Positions 59,599 through 64,000 of a stretch of 64,000 nt of DNA are shown here, one piece after another. Position 1 is the stretch's first letter. Each line of letters opens with the position of its first letter. Made by a program: the position numbers and the translations under genes. The notes beneath the pieces were generated by a model. It saw only the letters and a list, made by a program, of their open reading frames with translations, was not told the origin of the DNA and did not search any database. Source of the DNA: Gallionella sp. (GTDB lineage: Bacteria; Pseudomonadota; Gammaproteobacteria; Burkholderiales; Gallionellaceae); NCBI GenBank assembly GCA_028714075.1, contig JAQTMZ010000008.1, forward strand, positions 38,269 to 102,268, written 5' to 3'.

Positions 59599-62175
59599 AT
59601 GAGCACCACACGCAATGACCAACCAGTTTCCGGGTTAAGCACGGCAGAGGCGCAACAGCGCCTTGCCGCGTCCGGCTACAACGAACTGAGCCTGCCGCAA
59701 CCGCGCCGGGTATGGCGCATGGTCGCCGATGTGCTGCGCGAGCCGATGTTCCTGTTGCTGATCGCGGCAGGCGGCATCTATCTGCTGTTGGGCGATGTCG
59801 AAGACGCGCTGATGCTGCTGTTTTTCGTGCTGCTGGTCATCGTCCTGACCGTATTTCAGGAACACAAGAGCGAACGGGTGCTGGAAGCGTTGCGCGACCT
59901 GTCCAGCCCGCGCGCCCTGGTATTGCGCGACGGCCAGCAGCAGCGCATCGCCGGGCGCGAGGTGGTGCAAGGCGATCTGCTGCTGCTGGCCGAAGGGGAT
60001 CGCGTCGCCGCCGATGCGGTGTTGCTCAGTTGCAACGACCTGCTCGCCGACGAATCCATGCTGACCGGCGAGTCGGTGCCGGTGCGCAAACTCGCGGGTA
60101 GCGCAGACTCGATTGCTTGCCAGCCGGGCGGCGACGATCAGCCGTTCGTGTATGCGGGAACCGTGCTGGTGCAAGGCAGCGGTATCGGGCTGGTGACAGC
60201 CACCGGCAAATCCAGCGCCATCGGGCAAATCGGCAAATCGCTGGAAAGCGCGCAATCCGGCGAGTCGCCGCTGCGCATCCAGACCGGCAGGCTGGTGCGC
60301 CGTCTGGCCATAATCGCCAGCACATTCTGCGTGGCGCTGGTACTGATCTACGGCTTCTCGCGCGGCCATTGGCTGGACGCGCTGCTGGCAGGGATCAGCC
60401 TGGCGATGTCGGCCCTGCCGGAAGAATTCCCGGTGATCCTGTCGGTGTTCATGGCACTCGGCGCATGGCGCATCGCGCAACGCGACGTGCTGACGCGGCG
60501 GCTGGATGCCATCGAAACGCTCGGCGCCACTACCGTACTGTGCATCGACAAGACCGGCACGCTGACCGAAAACCGCATGGTGATCCGCCAGTTGTATAGC
60601 GGCGGCCCCATGACAGCAAACAATAGGCTGCTGCAAGTGGACAGCCATAGCCCGCTGCCCGAACCCTGGCACGAGCTGGTGGAATTCGGCATCCTGGCCA
60701 GCGAACGCGCGCCGTTCGACCCGATGGAACGCGCCCTGCACGAACTGGGCAAGCGCACGCTGGGCGGCAGCGAACACCTGCACGAAGACTGGCAACTGGT
60801 GCATGAATACAGCCTGTCGCCGGAGTTGCTGGCGATGTCGCATGTCTGGCAAGGCGATGATCAACCCCACCATCTGGTGGCCGCCAAGGGTGCACCCGAA
60901 GCAATCATCGACCTGTGCCATTTGCCCGAAGTGGAAGCCCGCGCCATCGAACGGGTAGCCGCCGCAATGGCCGATCAGGGCTTGCGCGTGCTGGGCGTGG
61001 CACGTGCCAAACTGAAGCCGGACCAAAAAGCCGAGCAGCGTTGGCCGGCACAGCAGCATGACATCGAGTTTTATTTTGTCGGCCTGCTCGGCCTGCAAGA
61101 CCCGTTGCGCCCCGGCGTGGCGGAAGCCATCGCGCAAAGCCACGCGGCGGGTATCCGGGTGGTGATGATCACCGGAGACCACGCGCGCACCGCACAGGCC
61201 ATTGCCCGCGAACTGGGTTTACCTCATGAGCAGATATTGACCGGCAACGAACTGGACGCACTATCCGATGAAACATTGCGTTCCCGGCTATGCGGCGTGC
61301 AGGTATTCGCGCGCATCGTGCCGCAGCAAAAACTGCGCCTGGTGGAAGCCTTCAAGTCAAACGGGGAAATCGTCGCGATGACCGGCGACGGGGTGAACGA
61401 TGCGCCCGCTCTCAAATCGGCGCACATCGGCGTGGCGATGGGCAAGCGCGGCACCGACGTGGCGCGCGAGGCCGCCGCACTGGTGCTGCTCAACGACGAC
61501 TTTGCCTCGCTGGTCGCCACCATCCGCATGGGGCGGCGCATCTACGACAACCTGCGCAAGGCGATGAGCTACGCGCTGGCGGTGCACATCCCCATCGTCG
61601 GCATGGCCATGCTGCCGGTGTTGCTCGGCGAGCCGCTGATGCTGCTGCCCGCGCATATCATGTTTCTGGAACTGATTATCGGCCCGGCCTGCTCGATCTT
61701 TTTCGAAGCGGAAGCGGAAGAAAAAAATATCATGCGGCGTCCGCCCAGACCGGCCAATGAACCGCTATTCGGCAGGAAGCTATTGGCCAACAGCCTGCTG
61801 CAAGGATCAATGGCTTTCGCGGTTGCCGCTGCAGTTTATGCCTGGGCGTTGTCGCAGGGGTGGGATGAAAACACCGTGCGCGCGCTGGTGTTCGTTGCCA
61901 TGGTGGCGGGAAACATCGCGCTGGTGTTCAGCAACCGCTCGCTGAATGCGCCATGGCAAGGCGCATCATCGCAACGTAATCCGGTACTGTGGTGGATCGT
62001 GCTCGGGGGCAGTGCCGGGCTGGCCTTGGTGTTAAGCGTGCCGCTGTTGCGCGAACTATTCCACTTTTCCGGCAGTGCGCCGCACATCCTTGGTGTCGCC
62101 GCATTTTCCGCAATCAGCGTACTGCTGTTCAGCGCGATGATAAAAGGTGTGCTGCGCAAGCAAAACCAGTATTAA
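59599..62175 (+). CDS. Cation-transporting P-type ATPase (P2-like)
   Basis: An 858-residue ion pump. The A-domain has LTGES (about 154-158), the P-domain DKTGTLTENRM (about 316-326), and the hinge TGDGVNDAPALKSAHIGVAMG. TM4 carries the unusual ALPEEFPVILSVFMAL, where calcium pumps have PEGLP and Mg pumps PEMLP. About eight or ten helices are visible, with the C-terminal six conserved. Substrate is therefore unclear: Ca2+, Mn2+, H+ or another cation. There is no adjacent regulator. ATG 59599 starts a short hydrophilic N-terminus with no metal-binding domain. Confidence 0.93.
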   Translation: MSTTRNDQPVSGLSTAEAQQRLAASGYNELSLPQPRRVWRMVADVLREPMFLLLIAAGGIYLLLGDVEDALMLLFFVLLVIVLTVFQEHKSERVLEALRDLSSPRALVLRDGQQQRIAGREVVQGDLLLLAEGDRVAADAVLLSCNDLLADESMLTGESVPVRKLAGSADSIACQPGGDDQPFVYAGTVLVQGSGIGLVTATGKSSAIGQIGKSLESAQSGESPLRIQTGRLVRRLAIIASTFCVALVLIYGFSRGHWLDALLAGISLAMSALPEEFPVILSVFMALGAWRIAQRDVLTRRLDAIETLGATTVLCIDKTGTLTENRMVIRQLYSGGPMTANNRLLQVDSHSPLPEPWHELVEFGILASERAPFDPMERALHELGKRTLGGSEHLHEDWQLVHEYSLSPELLAMSHVWQGDDQPHHLVAAKGAPEAIIDLCHLPEVEARAIERVAAAMADQGLRVLGVARAKLKPDQKAEQRWPAQQHDIEFYFVGLLGLQDPLRPGVAEAIAQSHAAGIRVVMITGDHARTAQAIARELGLPHEQILTGNELDALSDETLRSRLCGVQVFARIVPQQKLRLVEAFKSNGEIVAMTGDGVNDAPALKSAHIGVAMGKRGTDVAREAAALVLLNDDFASLVATIRMGRRIYDNLRKAMSYALAVHIPIVGMAMLPVLLGEPLMLLPAHIMFLELIIGPACSIFFEAEAEEKNIMRRPPRPANEPLFGRKLLANSLLQGSMAFAVAAAVYAWALSQGWDENTVRALVFVAMVAGNIALVFSNRSLNAPWQGASSQRNPVLWWIVLGGSAGLALVLSVPLLRELFHFSGSAPHILGVAAFSAISVLLFSAMIKGVLRKQNQY

Positions 62176-62191
62176 AAATCGCAAATGGAGA

Positions 62192-63244
62192 TTAGGGGAG
62201 TTCTCTGGCGACGCGAAAACCGTCATCTAAGTCACGGGCATCGGTACTATCGCCGGTGTGGTATGTGGAGCGCACGCTTAGCGCATCGTAGAACCACGAC
62301 CCGCCGCGCGCCGCGCGCCTGGCGCAATTATCGTTAATACAGTCCTCGGTCCACTCGCATACGTTACCGTTCATGTCATATATGCCGAAAGCATTCGCTT
62401 TAAAGCTTCCGGTCGGCGCGGGTTGTTTATTGTCCCACTGGCTGCCGCAACCATTGCAGTTGGCGTTGCCGCTGCCAATGGCATCGCCCCATGGATACAC
62501 TGTAGTTGTGCCTGCCCGCGCCGCATATTCCCATTCCACTTCCGTCAACAGGCGGTAGCTCTTGCCGGTTTTTTGCGACAGCCAGCGCACATATCGTCTG
62601 GCATCGTTCCAACTGACATTTATTACCGGTTGCCGTCCGCGTCCCCATCCCTGGTCGTCTGGCCGGTATTTGCCGCAACCGCCCGCCGCTGCACAGGCAT
62701 CCCACTCTGCAAACGTCACCTCGTATTTACCCACGGCAAAAACTTGGCTGATGGTTCGCTGCTGCTGCGAGCCGGGGACACCCATCATGAAACTTCCCGG
62801 TGGAATCAACACCATTTCGGGGCAACTCTGGCAGTCCTTGAAAGACTTGCCGTTGCCCGGCTCCACCCCTTGCTCCTTAAATGCCAGCATGGTGGCTTCC
62901 GCACTCTTGTGAGCTTGTTCCGCAGTTTGACTCTGCCCTGCGGCGATTGGTTGGACAGTCGGCACGACGTCCACTTTCATTTTCCCGCCATCGTCCAGCT
63001 GGATTTCCTTCTCGAATACCCGCTCATGCGAAGCATCCATTTTTTTGACTACCCGCAATTTCAACGTGCCGGGTTTAACCTCCAACAGGATCGGGCAATA
63101 CCCCTTGAATTCGCCATCGAGAGTTACCTCCGCATCCTCGTCGTCTTCCTTGCAGGCCACTTGCAACTCGGTTGCAGCGTATGCAGCCAGCGGCGTAGTA
63201 AATATAAAAGCGAGTATCAAATAACGGAAGAGTGATGTGTTCAT
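62192..63244 (-). CDS. Exported PEGA-SUMF1 (formylglycine-generating-enzyme-like) protein
   Basis: A 350-residue secreted protein with a signal peptide (MNTSLFRYLILAFIFTTPLAAYA). A PEGA-like domain follows (about 25-90: EVTLDGEFKGYCPILLEVKP), then an FGE/SUMF1 domain (about 140-350: MVLIPPGSFMMGVPGSQQQR, YEVTFAEWDACAAAGG, VINVSWNDARRYVRWLSQKT, VEWEYAARAGTTTVYPWGD, DMNGNVCEWTEDCIND). Many bacterial SUMF1 proteins are not sulfatase activators but bind ligands or signal; no sulfatase is nearby. ATG 63244 has a GAGGAG site 12 bases upstream. Confidence 0.88.
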   Translation of the reverse strand: MNTSLFRYLILAFIFTTPLAAYAATELQVACKEDDEDAEVTLDGEFKGYCPILLEVKPGTLKLRVVKKMDASHERVFEKEIQLDDGGKMKVDVVPTVQPIAAGQSQTAEQAHKSAEATMLAFKEQGVEPGNGKSFKDCQSCPEMVLIPPGSFMMGVPGSQQQRTISQVFAVGKYEVTFAEWDACAAAGGCGKYRPDDQGWGRGRQPVINVSWNDARRYVRWLSQKTGKSYRLLTEVEWEYAARAGTTTVYPWGDAIGSGNANCNGCGSQWDNKQPAPTGSFKANAFGIYDMNGNVCEWTEDCINDNCARRAARGGSWFYDALSVRSTYHTGDSTDARDLDDGFRVARELP

Positions 63245-63376
63245 GATGTTTGAATACTCCTCATGCACATTAAGTGGAAGTACCAATGCGATACAGATAT
63301 GGCCGCCTGTTGATGCCAGCTTTAACAGTCAGCATCCAAATGCAAAGCTGCTTGTGCGATCAATTTAACACGTAAA

Positions 63377-64000
63377 TCAGAGTAGGCTTGCCGCTTCGGT
63401 TTCGATCACCTGTCTGGCTTCCGGCGCTGCCTGCTTTTCCGCTTGGGCTTTGGTTTTTTGCTCGGCCTTCAGGCGCGCTGCTTCGGCTTTAGCCTCTATC
63501 TTCGCTTTCAGCTTCGCCACCCTGACCTCAGCTTCCCGCCTCGCCTTTTCTTCGGCTTCTGCTGCCGCTGAAGCTCCCTGCTCGGTCTTCGCACGAGCAG
63601 CTTCGGCTTTCAGGCGCGCCGCTTCGGCCTTGGCTTCTTCCTTGGTTTTTTGCTTCGCCAGCCTATGGAAGACAGGTTCCTGTCTCGCCTGGTCTTCTGC
63701 TGTAGTTTCAATTCCTGTCGCTTTCAGTGGCGCAGATTCGACCACCACCGGTGCCTGCTGCTCGGCTTGAGCCTGGGCTTCTTGCTCGGCTTTCAGGCGT
63801 GCTACTTCAGCCTTGGCTTCTTGCTGGGCCTGTTTCTCTGCCTGGGCTTTGGCTTCCTGTTCGGCCTTCACGCGTGCCGCGTCGGCCTTAGCTTCTTCCT
63901 TGGCTTTCAGTTTCGCTATCCGGGCTTCCGCTTCCTGTTTGGCTTTCTCTTCTGCTGCGACCTGTTTCTCGGCTTCAGCCTTGGCTTCTTGCTGGGCCTG
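63377..64000 (-). CDS. Ala/Glu/Lys-rich coiled-coil protein (N-terminus beyond window)
   Basis: The C-terminal 207 residues of a longer protein; the frame is open to the window end. It is nearly all a repeated pattern such as KAEQEAKAQAEKQAQQEAKA, ARLKAEAARAKTEQ and ARLKAEQKTKAQAEKQ, typical of TolA-like long helical coiled coils. A short break (PVVVESAPLKATGIETTAED) lies near residues 70-90 of the visible part. The function cannot be read from this part. It lies upstream of the PEGA-SUMF1 gene on the same strand (132-base gap), so they may be related. Confidence 0.7.
   Translation of the reverse strand, partial: QAQQEAKAEAEKQVAAEEKAKQEAEARIAKLKAKEEAKADAARVKAEQEAKAQAEKQAQQEAKAEVARLKAEQEAQAQAEQQAPVVVESAPLKATGIETTAEDQARQEPVFHRLAKQKTKEEAKAEAARLKAEAARAKTEQGASAAAEAEEKARREAEVRVAKLKAKIEAKAEAARLKAEQKTKAQAEKQAAPEARQVIETEAASLL

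Overview
The window is a chromosomal segment of a Gram-negative proteobacterium, most likely a betaproteobacterium of the Nitrosomonadales/Gallionellaceae type. The reasons are a tol-pal cluster followed by queE/queC, an rpsU-yqeY-dnaG macrodomain, a DUF2782/thrB/BPSS1780 neighbourhood, moderately high GC, many c-di-GMP and two-component proteins, and abundant REP-like palindromes. The taxonomic call is inference from gene content and order; no rRNA is present. Nearly all core genes look intact and ordinary.

Layout. 1-1.3 kb: end of a phosphate uptake operon (pstA, pstB). 1.6-14.2 kb: a dense signalling island. On the plus strand it has a double hemerythrin protein, an Hpt protein with a degenerate receiver, a CheY-like protein and a receiver protein. 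Converging on these is a seven-gene minus-strand operon: receiver, zinc ribbon, GspE/PilB-type ATPase, 1362-residue CHASE/PAS hybrid kinase, two single receivers, and an Hpt-REC-REC-GGDEF diguanylate cyclase. 14.3-19 kb: glycine-zipper protein, DedA protein, BepA-like protease, a Phd/RelE toxin-antitoxin pair, and a BRCT-domain protein next to a MITE-like palindrome. 19-31 kb: polA, LOG protein, Mug-like glycosylase, thrB, uvrD-type helicase, dnaG, yqeY, rpsU, a hemerythrin protein and tRNA-Lys. 31-41 kb: queC, queE, cpoB-pal-tolB-tolA-tolR-tolQ-ybgC, a universal stress protein, TerC, sucD, sucC and tRNA-Thr. 41.3-51.6 kb: a decayed tRNA-Lys-like remnant, ruvA, djlA, an accessory pair (DUF900-type hydrolase and an AT-rich Rad50-like ATPase bounded by 13-bp inverted repeats), a YebC-family protein, an LpxR-like protein, a possible FabMG-like protein and a histidine phosphatase. 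51.6-64 kb: purL, nnrD, a spermidine-synthase-like protein, a metallo-beta-lactamase-fold phosphodiesterase, an AT-rich gap with DnaA boxes, cytochrome b561, a P-type ATPase, a PEGA-SUMF1 protein and a truncated Ala/Glu/Lys-rich coiled-coil protein.

The most striking observation is that palindromic REP-like repeats, common between genes here, also sit in frame inside conserved genes. They occur in polA, the uvrD-type helicase, purL (two copies from different repeat families) and nnrD. The nnrD copy matches an intergenic copy upstream of thrB at 43 of 44 bases by eye. This resembles the protein-coding palindromic elements known from Rickettsia. Two further candidates for less-described biology are the signalling operon, which joins a secretion-type ATPase to a zinc-ribbon protein and a diguanylate cyclase, and the Rad50-like ATPase with a possible HEPN-like C-terminus.
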